Shown: one piece after another, positions 30,169 through 42,700 of the stretch
How the letters are laid out: every line of letters begins with the position of its first letter
Numbering within the stretch: the first letter of the stretch is position 1
Source of the DNA: Robiginitomaculum sp.
GTDB taxonomy: Bacteria; Pseudomonadota; Alphaproteobacteria; Caulobacterales; Maricaulaceae
Direction of reading: 5' to 3'
Assembly: GCA_026982415.1 (NCBI GenBank)
Contig: JALSHE010000001.1
Span: 1 to 64,000, forward strand
Length of the DNA stretch: 64,000 bases
Notes under the pieces: generated by a model
What the model was told of the DNA's origin: nothing
Databases searched by the model: none
Seen by the model: the letters and a program-made list of their open reading frames with translations, nothing else
Program-made: the position numbers and the translations under genes

Positions 30169-31085
30169 TAGGAAGATTTGTCTTCAATACGGGCTATAAG
30201 TAGCCCGGTTATAATGATCATCATAGCCGCTACAGAGCGCCAACTGAAGTCTTCGCTCAGGAATATAATACCGAAAACCAGCGCGAATACTGGCACTAAA
30301 TAATTGATCTTGGCAATCATGCTAGGGCCAGACATTTTGATAACTTTGAGATAAAGGATGTCGGATAGGCCAGTTGAAAACACGGTGAGTATGAAAAGAG
30401 CCAGCAAGACTCCGCCCGAATAATCTCCGCCCGGCGCGCCGGATAAAAGTGCGGGGACAAGCGCCGTCACAGCCGCTGTGATCAACATAATCGCCGCGCC
30501 CACGCTGGCCGTAGTATCGGGTGCGCGTTTTGCAACGATTGCCGCCAATGCGTAGCTGAGCGCGACCATCAATATAAATATTTGGGCGTGCCAGTTTTGG
30601 ATAAGTTCTAAGGATAAATTTTCGGGGATAAACAAAAACACGACCCCGATAAAACCAATGATAAAGCCCATAGACTTGCGCAAGTTCAGGCGCTCTGATT
30701 TCACAAAGAAATGCGCCAGCAAAATAGTCATGAGCGGCGTAACACCATTTGTGAGAATAGACGAAATTCCGCTTTCCACCCCGTATTCATTGCCCTTGGC
30801 CAGCAAATAAAACGGCGCAGTCATACCGAGAAATCCCATAAGGCCGTACCAGAACCAGCGCTTATCGGACAGGGGCGGTAGTTTCATGCCGCGTATATAA
30901 ACGAATAGCGTGATTCCTATTGCCGGTAAAATTGTCCGTGCGGCAGGTATCCATTCCGCCGGAAACCCACCAGAATAGACCGCATAATACATCAGATTAT
31001 AAGCTGTCGCCCAAATTAGGACAATGGCGGCAACATAGACGTATAATTGCAGAGTACTGCTTTCGGATTTTGTTTGTTTGTCCAT
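30168..31085 (-). CDS. EamA/DMT-family transporter (3 of 3 tandem)
   Basis: VLIWATAYNLMYYAVYSGGFPAEWIPAARTILPAI; KMSGPSMIAKINYLVPVFALVFG. Confidence 0.88.
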   Translation of the reverse strand: MDKQTKSESSTLQLYVYVAAIVLIWATAYNLMYYAVYSGGFPAEWIPAARTILPAIGITLFVYIRGMKLPPLSDKRWFWYGLMGFLGMTAPFYLLAKGNEYGVESGISSILTNGVTPLMTILLAHFFVKSERLNLRKSMGFIIGFIGVVFLFIPENLSLELIQNWHAQIFILMVALSYALAAIVAKRAPDTTASVGAAIMLITAAVTALVPALLSGAPGGDYSGGVLLALFILTVFSTGLSDILYLKVIKMSGPSMIAKINYLVPVFALVFGIIFLSEDFSWRSVAAMMIIITGLLIARIEDKSS

Positions 31086-31180
31086 TATCCCTAGCTATTG
31101 AAACGCACATACACTTGCAAGCTATAAAAACCCCGGCTTACTTTTAAGTGTAGGTAGAGCGCAGCGTGGGGTCGAGGCGG

Positions 31181-31792
31181 TTACCTTGGCGAAGTCCTTT
31201 TCTGCCGTATCGCCGTAGACGAAAGTGCGTTTAGCGGTGGGGTTAAATATGTCCATGCGGGGGCTTCGTAGCTGGCTAGGGTGTGGGCTTGTTGCTCATT
31301 GATGCGGGCATAGCTGTATTGGCGGGCGGCTTGGGACAGGCGGGCTTTTAGGGTGTCGCTGGTTTTTGCGCCGGATCTTGTGTCATTTCTGGCAATTACG
31401 GCTATGGGTACAGTTTCCATAATCTCGCGCCAACCTTTCCATTTTGGGAGCTGCATCAAATTATCTGCACCCATGAGAAAGACAAAATTTGTGCGCGGCC
31501 AGCGTTTTTTGGCACGGCGTAAGGTCTCCACCGTATAGCGTGTGCCGAAATCACGTTCCATGTGGCTGATATGCATACGCGGAGGGAGGTCGAGCGCTTC
31601 CACGCTTGCCACTCTTTGCTTATAGGGCGTTTGGTCTGTTTTTAGGGGGTTGCCCGGACTAACCATCCACCAGATTTGATCCAGCCCCAGCCGTTGCAAG
31701 CCACATTCTGCCACATGTAAATGCCCGGCGTGGGCAGGATTGAACGATCCGCCAAACAGACCGATGTTTTGCCTATCATAGCTCAAGCCCAT
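31181..31792 (-). CDS. nadD: Nicotinate-nucleotide adenylyltransferase NadD
   Basis: IGLFGGSFNPAHAGHLHVAE, FVFLMGADNLMQLPKWKGW, SSTAIRQ. Confidence 0.93.
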   Translation of the reverse strand: MGLSYDRQNIGLFGGSFNPAHAGHLHVAECGLQRLGLDQIWWMVSPGNPLKTDQTPYKQRVASVEALDLPPRMHISHMERDFGTRYTVETLRRAKKRWPRTNFVFLMGADNLMQLPKWKGWREIMETVPIAVIARNDTRSGAKTSDTLKARLSQAARQYSYARINEQQAHTLASYEAPAWTYLTPPLNALSSTAIRQKRTSPR

Positions 31793-31796
31793 AACC

Positions 31797-33055
31797 TCAT
31801 GGTCTGGTTTGTCCCGTGCCTAGCACCTGATATTTATAACTGGTCAAATGTTGTGCCCCGACGGGGCCGCGTGCGTGCAGGCGGCCTGTGGCAATGCCAA
31901 TTTCTGCGCCAAACCCAAATTCGCCACCGTCGGCATATTGGGTCGAGGCATTGTGCATGACAATGGCACTGTCGACCTTGGCCAGGAATTCTTGCGCCAC
32001 GGCCTCGTCTTGGGCGATGATAGCGTCCGTGTGATTGCTACCATATTGGTCAATATGGGCGAGGGCGGCGTCTAGTCCGTCCACAATTTTTATATTGAGG
32101 ATAGCGTCCAGATGTTCTGTCATGAAATCAGCTTCACTGGCGGGGTTAATCGTACCGACTTTGGCACAGGCTTGCGCATCACCGCGCAGCTCGCAACCTG
32201 TTTCCAAGAGGGCATTGGCCAATATAGGCAGCAGATCCAGCGCCGCTATATCTAAGAGCAATGTCTCGGTGGAGCCGCAAATTCCGGTGCGCCGCATTTT
32301 GGCGTTGACGAGTACATCCCGCGCCATGTCCGGGTCGGCATCCGCATGAATATAAGTATGATTTCGACCCTCCAAATGGGCAAGCACAGGGACACGGGCG
32401 TCTTGTTGTACCCGCCCGACCAGACCTTTGCCGCCACGCGGAATGATCAGGTCTATATTGCCGTCTAAACCCGCCAGCATATGGCCGACGGCATCGCGGC
32501 TTGTTGTGCCCACATATTGCACACAGGTTTCGGGTAAGCCGGCGACTGTCAGGCCACGGGTAATAGCCTTATGGATAGCAATATTGGAGTGCAGGGCTTC
32601 GGAGCCACCGCGCAAAATACAGGCATTGGCAGACTTGATACACAGGGAGGCAGCATCTGCCGTCACATTGGGGCGGCTTTCATATATCATGCCAATAACG
32701 CCCAGCGGTGTGCGGACTTTGGCTATGGTCAGTCCGTTGGGGCGCGTCCAACGCTCGTCCTCTGCGCCGATAGGGTCGGGCAGGGCGGCCACAGCTTCTA
32801 ATCCTGTTGCGATGTCCTCTATGCGCTCATCAGATAATTTCAGGCGGTCAAGCATGGCCGGGGTAAGCCCTTTATCCGCACCTGCCGCCATGTCCTTGGC
32901 GTTATTACTTAGGATTTCCGTAGCGGCTTTGCGTACCTGTACCGCCATTGCAAGAATAGCATTGGTGCGGGCTTCTCCGCTGGCGAGCCGTAAAGTATTT
33001 GCAGCAGTACGGGCCTTTGCACCCAAGTCTGTCATGTATTTTTCAAGATTATCTA

Positions 33056-33059
<4 letters not shown>
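31797..33059 (-). CDS. proA: Glutamate-5-semialdehyde dehydrogenase ProA
   Basis: GVIGMIYESRPNVTADAASLCIKSANACILRGGSEA; IIPRGGKGLV; TGRLHARGPVG. Confidence 0.95.
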
Positions 33060-35256
<2,197 letters not shown>

Positions 35257-35261
35257 TTATC

Positions 35262-35810
35262 CTATAGCGTCGACCAACGCGCCGCAGTATTACGGGGTAG
35301 GCGATACTCTATGCTGTTATATTTTTTGCCGCGTGCCACGGAAAAAAGCTGGCTTGGTTCGTTCTTATCAATAAACCCTAGCTTTTCAAGCACTCGTCCT
35401 GATGCGGGGTTATCCGCAAAATATCCCGCATCGATATAGGGGACGTCCAATGCGCGAAACCCTTCCGTGAGCAGGCATTTTGCGGCTTCTGGCATATATC
35501 CTTTGCCCCAAAATTCTTTTGCGAGCCAATAACCGATTTCCCAATTATCTTGGTCGTTCTTAAACAGATCGACCACACCCATCATGCTGTCATCGGTTTT
35601 AGTGATTGCATAGGCGAATGATTGACCACGGCGCCAATCGGCAGATGAGCGCATGAGCCAAAACTCTGCGCTCAAACCAAAATAGGGCAGGGGTAGAGTA
35701 GCTGTCATCCGTAGAATATCCGGGTCGTTAATCCGCTGAGCCATGGTTCGCGCATCGGAATTTCGTGTCCGGCGGAGGGTTAATCTGTGTGTTTTAAGTA
35801 AGTCTCGCAT
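35262..35810 (-). CDS. GNAT acetyltransferase (RimJ/RimL-like)
   Basis: LLKTHRLTLRRTRNSDARTMAQRINDPDILRMTATLP; start revised to 35810 (MRDLLKT) because the upstream ORF extension runs through a terminator hairpin. Confidence 0.85.
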   Translation of the reverse strand: MRDLLKTHRLTLRRTRNSDARTMAQRINDPDILRMTATLPLPYFGLSAEFWLMRSSADWRRGQSFAYAITKTDDSMMGVVDLFKNDQDNWEIGYWLAKEFWGKGYMPEAAKCLLTEGFRALDVPYIDAGYFADNPASGRVLEKLGFIDKNEPSQLFSVARGKKYNSIEYRLPRNTAARWSTL

Positions 35811-35826
35811 TTTGCAATCCCAAACG

Positions 35827-35860
35827 AAAAAAAAGGAAGATGGGCGGTGACCCATCTTCC
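35827..35860 (-). terminator. Rho-independent terminator of the rplU-rpmA operon
   Basis: ggaagatggg-cggtga-cccatcttcc followed on the minus strand by TTTTTTTT. Confidence 0.85.
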
Positions 35861-35912
35861 CTAAATTCGTTTAGGTTATTTGATCACCAAGAAGCGGTGA
35901 TTTCAATATCAC

Positions 35913-36176
35913 CTATTTTACCGTTTCTGGCTGCACAGACACAAAGGTGCGTTTGTTGCGTTTGGTAACAAATGCAACGCGGCCTTCGGCTTTGGCAAAG
36001 AGAGTATGGTCTTTTCCCATACCGACATTGTCGCCTGGAAAGAATTTGGTGCCGCGTTGGCGGATGATGATGTTGCCAGGAATAACGGCTTGTCCGCCAG
36101 ATTTCTTGACGCCTAGACGACGGCCTGCACTATCGCGACCGTTATTCGATGAACCACCAGCTTTTTTATGTGCCAT
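35913..36176 (-). CDS. rpmA: 50S ribosomal protein L27
   Basis: [48 protein letters not shown]. Confidence 0.97.
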   Translation of the reverse strand: MAHKKAGGSSNNGRDSAGRRLGVKKSGGQAVIPGNIIIRQRGTKFFPGDNVGMGKDHTLFAKAEGRVAFVTKRNKRTFVSVQPETVK

Positions 36177-36214
36177 GTTAAAGTCTCCATTTTACCCGAA
36201 AAGCGGGTAGTCTA

Positions 36215-36529
36215 TTATTTAGCTTTGATTGCCGTGATTTTTACAACGGTCTCGTTTTGACGATGACCTTTCTTGCGGCGGTAGTTTTGACGGCGTTTCT
36301 TTTTGAACACAATGACTTTGTCGCCTTTGCGCTGCTCGATGACTTCACCGCTAACGCTTGCGCCTTTGATGGACGGAGCGCCTACGGATACGTCTGCACC
36401 TTCACCGCACATGAGTACGTCGTCGAATGTAACTTTTTTACCTGCTTCGGCGTCCAGCTTCTCAATAACAATGATGTCGTCTTTAGCGACTTTGTATTGT
36501 TTGCCGCCTGTCTTGATGACTGCGAACAT
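36215..36529 (-). CDS. rplU: 50S ribosomal protein L21
   Basis: [59 protein letters not shown]. Confidence 0.97.
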   Translation of the reverse strand: MFAVIKTGGKQYKVAKDDIIVIEKLDAEAGKKVTFDDVLMCGEGADVSVGAPSIKGASVSGEVIEQRKGDKVIVFKKKRRQNYRRKKGHRQNETVVKITAIKAK

Positions 36530-36723
36530 AATTTCGTCCTTAAGTATCTGCGAAACTTGGCCTGAAACGTCTGTTTCTGAATGCCTTAGCCGCTGTTGAA
36601 ATTGGTTTTCCGAGGCTAAAATCAGCCTAGCCCAGAGAGAGCGCGAAATATACGAAAAAAACTTTGCCTGTCAACGTATGAATCGACCAAACCCTGATGT
36701 TTTATTTCGCGCACATATTGCCT

Positions 36724-36755
36724 AAAAAAAGACCCCGCGCCAGAAGCGCGGGGTC
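36724..36755 (-). terminator. Rho-independent terminator downstream of the giant repeat gene
   Basis: gaccccgcg-ccagaag-cgcggggtc stem with TTTTTTT on the minus strand. Confidence 0.88.
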
Positions 36756-36775
36756 TAAGATTAATGTATCTGGTT

Positions 36776-39700
36776 TTAGTTTCCGACGCGACCGATGATT
36801 TTACCAGCCGTATCAATAATGTTACCATTTGCATCTACGGTTCCGAGAACAACACCTGCACTGTTCACGACCTGACCGTTTGCACGAACAGAGAAATTAC
36901 CCAGAGACATGCTGCTGCTTGAAGCACCACTTGCACCGGAGATAAACTGTGAACCGCCACCAGTAATCGTTCTAGTGGTTGTCGTTGTGGAGCCGCCAGT
37001 AATCATGCCGAGAACCTGACCATTATTACCAACAATGCTGCCATTGCTTGCAAGGCGTCCAACGACTTCACCCGCTGCATTCAGAACCTGACCATTGGTA
37101 CCGATTGTATAGCTTCCGGTACTGGTAGTTACAATGCTACCGACTGCATAGCCTAGGCCGCTATTGATGGAATATCCACCACCAGAGACCATGGAACGCC
37201 AGTCAACACCCAGAGCATCAACTGTACGCAATGTCAGGCCACCCGTAGACAGGCTTTGCGCGATTTGGAATTGTTCGACAGATGCGTAGGTTGCTTGGCC
37301 AAGAATGCCGTCAATGGCACCACGGTAGTAACCACGTTCTTGCAGAGCCGTCTGGATAGCGGAGATAACACTAGCGTTCGAGTTAGCTTCACAAAGAACC
37401 TGACGCCATTCAGCTTTTTCCGGTGTGGTTTGAACACGTTTTTCAATTGTGCCAAATTTAGCCGGAATAACAATCCGTTCAATCCGTGCTGGTTCAACTA
37501 GTCTCTGTACGGAGACTGTGTCGTAACGAGCCGGGATCTCGCGGCGTTCTGTACGGGCTGGAACATCTACCACGCGGCGTGTAACTGTTTTGGTCACTGC
37601 CGGGATAGTCCGTTCCATTGTCGTAGCAGGCGTCTGAACGATACGGCGTGTAACCTGTTTGGTTATCGCAGGAATTACACGTTGCTCGGTACGCGCAGGC
37701 GTTTTGATAACACGGCGGGTCACCTGGTTGGTCACTGCCGGGATTACACGCTCTTGTGTCGTCGCAGGTGTGCGAACTACGCGGCGTGTAACCTGTTTGG
37801 TGATAGCCGGGATAGTCCGTTCCTGCGTAGACGCTGGAGTGTCAACCACACGGCGGGTCACTTGCTTGGTCACGGCTGGTATCACACGTTCGATTGTGTG
37901 TGCAGCGTCTTTGATGACACGGCGCGATACCTGCTTGGTGATAGCCGGGACAGTACGCTCTTCGACGCGCGCCGGAGTTTTGACAACCTGACGCGTAACC
38001 TGTTTGGTTACAGCCGGGATAGTCCGCTCCATAGTCGACGCTGGTGTTTTCACGACACGGCGGCTTACCTGTTTGGTAATTGCCGGGATAGTCCGTTCCT
38101 GCGTAGACGCTGGAGTGTCAACCACACGGCGGGTCACTTGCTTGGTCACGGCTGGTATCACACGTTCGACTGTGTGTGCAGCGTCTTTGATGACACGGCG
38201 TGATACCTGCTTGGTGATCGCTGGAATGACACGTTCTTCAGTGCGCGCCGGGGTTTTAACAACCTGACGCGTCACCTGTTTGGTGATTGCCGGTACGGCT
38301 CTCTCAAACGTAGACGCTGGTGTTTCAACAACACGGCGAGTTTGCGTTTTCGTGATTGCCGGGATGGTGCGTTCCATAGTGCTTGCCGGAGTTTTGACAA
38401 CACGGCGGCTCACTTGCTTGGTTACAGCTGGCACAATGCGCTCAACTGTGTGCGCTGGGTCTTTAATAACACGGCGGCTGACCTGCTTGGTGATTGCTGG
38501 GATAGTCCGTTCCTGCGTCGCTGCCGGAGTATCAACAACGCGGCGGGTAACCGTAGTGGTCACTGCCGGGATGATACGTTCCTGCGTAGATGCTGGTGTT
38601 TTCACTACACGACGAGTTTCCTGCTTGGTAATAGCTGGAATAACCCGCTCAAACGTAGAGGCTGGCGTTTTCACAACACGTCGGCTCACTTGCTTGGTCA
38701 CAGCAGGAATAGTGCGTTCTACTGTGTGCGCTGCATCTTTGATGACACGGCGTGTTTCCATTTTAGTGATTGCCGGAATGACACGTTCTTGCGTAGTCGC
38801 TGGTGTTTTGACCACACGGCGGCTGACCTGTTTGGTGATAGCAGGAACAGCACGTTCAACGATTGACGCTGGTGTCTTAACGACACGGCGTGTTTCCACT
38901 TTAGTGATAGCTGGAACTGTACGCTCCATGGTCGATGCTGGTGTTTTGACCACACGGCGACTTACCTGTTTGGTGATCGCCGGGATAACACGTTCAACAG
39001 TTGACGCTGGTGTCTTAATGACCCGGCGTGTTTCCATTTTAGTGATTGCCGGAATGACACGCTCTTGCGTAGACGCTGGTGTTTTGATTACACGGCGGCT
39101 GACCTGTTTGGTGATAGCAGGAACAGCACGTTCAATAGTGTGCGCTGCATCTTTGATAACACGGCGGGATACCATTTTAGTGATTGCCGGAATAACCCGC
39201 TCTGTTGTACTTGCCGGAGTTTTAACAACACGGCGCGTCACTTGCTGGGTTACAGCTGGGACAACACGTTCAATAGTATGTGCAGCTTCCTTGATCACAC
39301 GGCGTGAACGCATTTTGGTGATGGCTGGAATAGCCCGCTCAATCGCAGATGCCGGAGTTTTGACAACGCGGCGCGTCACTTGCTGGGTCACGGCTGGAAC
39401 AACACGTTCCACTGTGTGAGCAGCATTTTTAATGCGGCGACGTGTTTCCGTTTTCGTGATGGCCGGGACGGCTCTCTCGATTGTGGAAGCTGGCGTCGCA
39501 ACAACGCGGCGGCTAACCTGTTTGGTGATAGCCGGTATGACCCGCTCAATGGTATGGGCTGCGTCTTTGATGACCCGGCGGCTTTCCATTTTAGTAACTG
39601 CTGGAATAACCCGCTCGGTCGTGCTGGCTGGTGTTTTGACCACACGGCGATTAACCTGTTTGGTAATCGCCGGGATAGCCCGTTCAATAGTAGTCGCTGG

Positions 39701-42700
39701 TGTTTTGACCACACGGCGACTGACCTGTTTGGTGACAGCTGGAATAGTACGCTCTTGTACCGAAGCTGGCGTTTTGACCACACGACGACTTACCTGCTTG
39801 GTGATTGCCGGAACAACACGTTCAACGGTATGTGCTGCGTCTTTAATAACGCGGCGGCTTTCCATTTTAGTGATTGCCGGAATAACCCGCTCTGTCGTGC
39901 TGGCTGGCGTTTTAACCACACGACGACTTACCTGCTTGGTAATTGCCGGGATAGCACGCTCAACAGTGTGTGCAGCGTCTTTGATGACGCGGCGACTTAC
40001 CTGTTTAGTGATTGCCGGAATAACCCGCTCTGTCGTGCTGGCTGGCGTTTTAACCACACGGCGGCTAACCTGCTTGGTCACAGCCGGGATAATCCGCTCA
40101 ACGGTTGACGCTGGTGTCTTGATGACACGGCGCGTTTCCTGCTTGGTGATTGCCGGGATGACACGTTCTTGTGTAGAGGCAGGTGTTTTCACGACCCGAC
40201 GGCTGACCTGCTTGGTAATCGCAGGGATAACACGTTCCGTTGTGCTTGCTGGTGTAACCATAACACGGCGGTTTTCCACTTTAGTCACAGCCGGGATAAC
40301 ACGCTCAATACTTGATGCTGGCGTTTTAACCACACGGCGGCTGACCTGGGTGGTCACTGCCGGGATGATACGCTCAACAGTAGATGCTGGCGTTACGATA
40401 CGGCGACGCGTTTCCGTCTTAGTGATAGCCGGGATAACACGCTCTTGTGTAGATGCTGGCGTTTTAACCACACGGCGGCTGACCTGTTTGGTGACAGCCG
40501 GGATAACACGCTCTTGTGTAGATGCTGGCGTTTTAACCACACGGCGGCTGACCTGTTTGGTGACAGCCGGGATAACACGCTCTTGTGTAGATGCTGGTGT
40601 ATCAACAACACGGCGGGTAACCGTAGTTGTCACAGCTGGCACGATACGCTCTTCAGTGCGCGCAGGTGTTGCAATACGGCGGCGTGTTTCTGTTTTAGTG
40701 ATAGCCGGGATAACACGCTCTTGCGTCGTAGCAGGACGGTCAACAACACGGCGGGTAACCGTCGATGTTCTCGCTGGAATAACACGCTCAACAGTGTGCG
40801 CAGGCTGATCAACAACACGGCGGGTGACCTGCTTGGTCACAGCGGGGATAACACGTTCCACCACTTGTGCGTCCGAAGACATCACACGGCGGGAATACGT
40901 ACCCGTTGTGGCGCCGGAGACACCACCGTAAGCACGCTTGCCATTGCCACGGCGATCGGCAGCGCGAGCTGCTGAACTGGATAAACCATCACGGTCATCC
41001 GCACCATTACTATCGCGGTCAATAAAGCCGGATATCGTTCCGTCATTATTATAACCTGAAATCATACCTAAAAGGTTGGCTTCTTTAGCTTCGCGCCAGC
41101 TCATAACGCGAGCTGGTGTGCGCACCACACGTCGGGTAATTGTACCAGTTTTAGCTGGTAATACGACTTCCTCGGTTGTTGCAGATGTTGCAACAACACG
41201 GCGTGTGATTTGACGGGTAACGGCAGGGATAGTTTTCTCAACTGTCCGTGCTGGTGTCACCAAAACACGCTTGGTGATGGTTTTGTACGTTGCCGGGATC
41301 AATACACGACACAAAATCTCGCCAGTTGCGTTCACAATAGTCTCTGTGGACTGAATAATCTGGTTGGACGTGCCATCAAATTCGGTGAATTGGTAACGGG
41401 TATTGGAAGAAATAACACCGCTTCTTTGGATTTGGCTGAAATTACGCGCCTGGTTCGCAGGTTTCCATTCTTCGCGTGCCGGAGAAATTAGCAGGCGTTC
41501 AGTGCGTGTTTCGTACTGAGCCGGAATGACTTGAATTTCTGTGCGGGCAGGCTGTACCACGATAGTTTCGGTTACAGTTCTGTATGTGGCCGGAATTGCA
41601 CGCAATGATGTAGCGGCTTCTTGAACCACATAGGTCTCAGTAACCGTATCATATGTTGCCGGAATAACCACTATGCGCTCAACAGAATCGGACGCTTGAT
41701 ATGTGCCAGTTTCGGTGCGGAATTTCGCACCAATTGTCGCATATTCAACCGTCTCTGGCTGTACAACCATTGTCTCGGTGACAGTTGTGTAGGTTGCCGG
41801 GACGGCGACCAATTCTACAGAAGCTTCCTGAACAACTACAGTCTCTGTAACATCACGGTAAGTCGCAGGGATGGCTACCAATTCGGTAGACGCTTCCTGA
41901 ACCACGATGGTTTCCTGGTAAGTTTCGTAAGTCGCTGGAATAGTTACATAATTGACGGTTTGCGGTGTGACCACAACCGTGTCGCTCACGGTTCTGTATG
42001 TTGCTGGAATGCTTACTAGTTCAGTAGACGCCTCGCGAGCAACAACCGTTTCGGTCACTGTTTCGTACACGGCAGGAATGCTTACTAGCTCAGTGGAAGC
42101 TTCTTGAACAACTACCGTTTCGGTAACAGTTTCGTATGTCGCCGGAATAGTAATCAGGTCAGTAGACGCTTCCTGAACTACGATGGTTTCTTGATAGGTT
42201 TCGTACTGGGCTGGAACGGTTTCGTAAGTTACAGTTTGCGGCGTAACTACAACTGTGTCTGTTACTGTCTCATATGTAGCTGGTACGGATACCAACTCAG
42301 TAGAGGCTTCGCGAACCACAACGGTTTCGGAAACAGTTTCAAACACTGCTGGTGATGTCACGAGTTCAGTAGAGGCTTCTTGCACTACCATTGTTTCAGT
42401 CACAGTCTCATATGTCGCTGGGATAGAAATCAACTCGCTAGAGGCTTCCTGAACCACGATAGTTTCGGAAACGGTCTCATATGTAGCTGGAACAGTGACA
42501 TAATCAACGGTTTGCGGTGTAACCACTACGGTTTCGGTCACTGTCTCGAACACAGCCGGGATAGTCACCAGTTGAGTAGAGGCTTCTTGAACCACTACGG
42601 TTTCGGAAACAGTCTCATATGTCGCCGGTACGGTCACATAATCAACGCCCGCAGCTTGAACCACAACGGTCTCAGAAACGGTTTCGAATACGGCTGGGAT

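Noticed and set aside
38280-40808. Long plus-strand ORFs (379 aa at 38280..39419 and 458 aa at 39432..40808) antisense to the giant gene
   Set aside because: They mirror the 69-bp repeat; repetition of a stop-free unit automatically keeps the antisense frame open. No signal, domain or separate RBS supports them.
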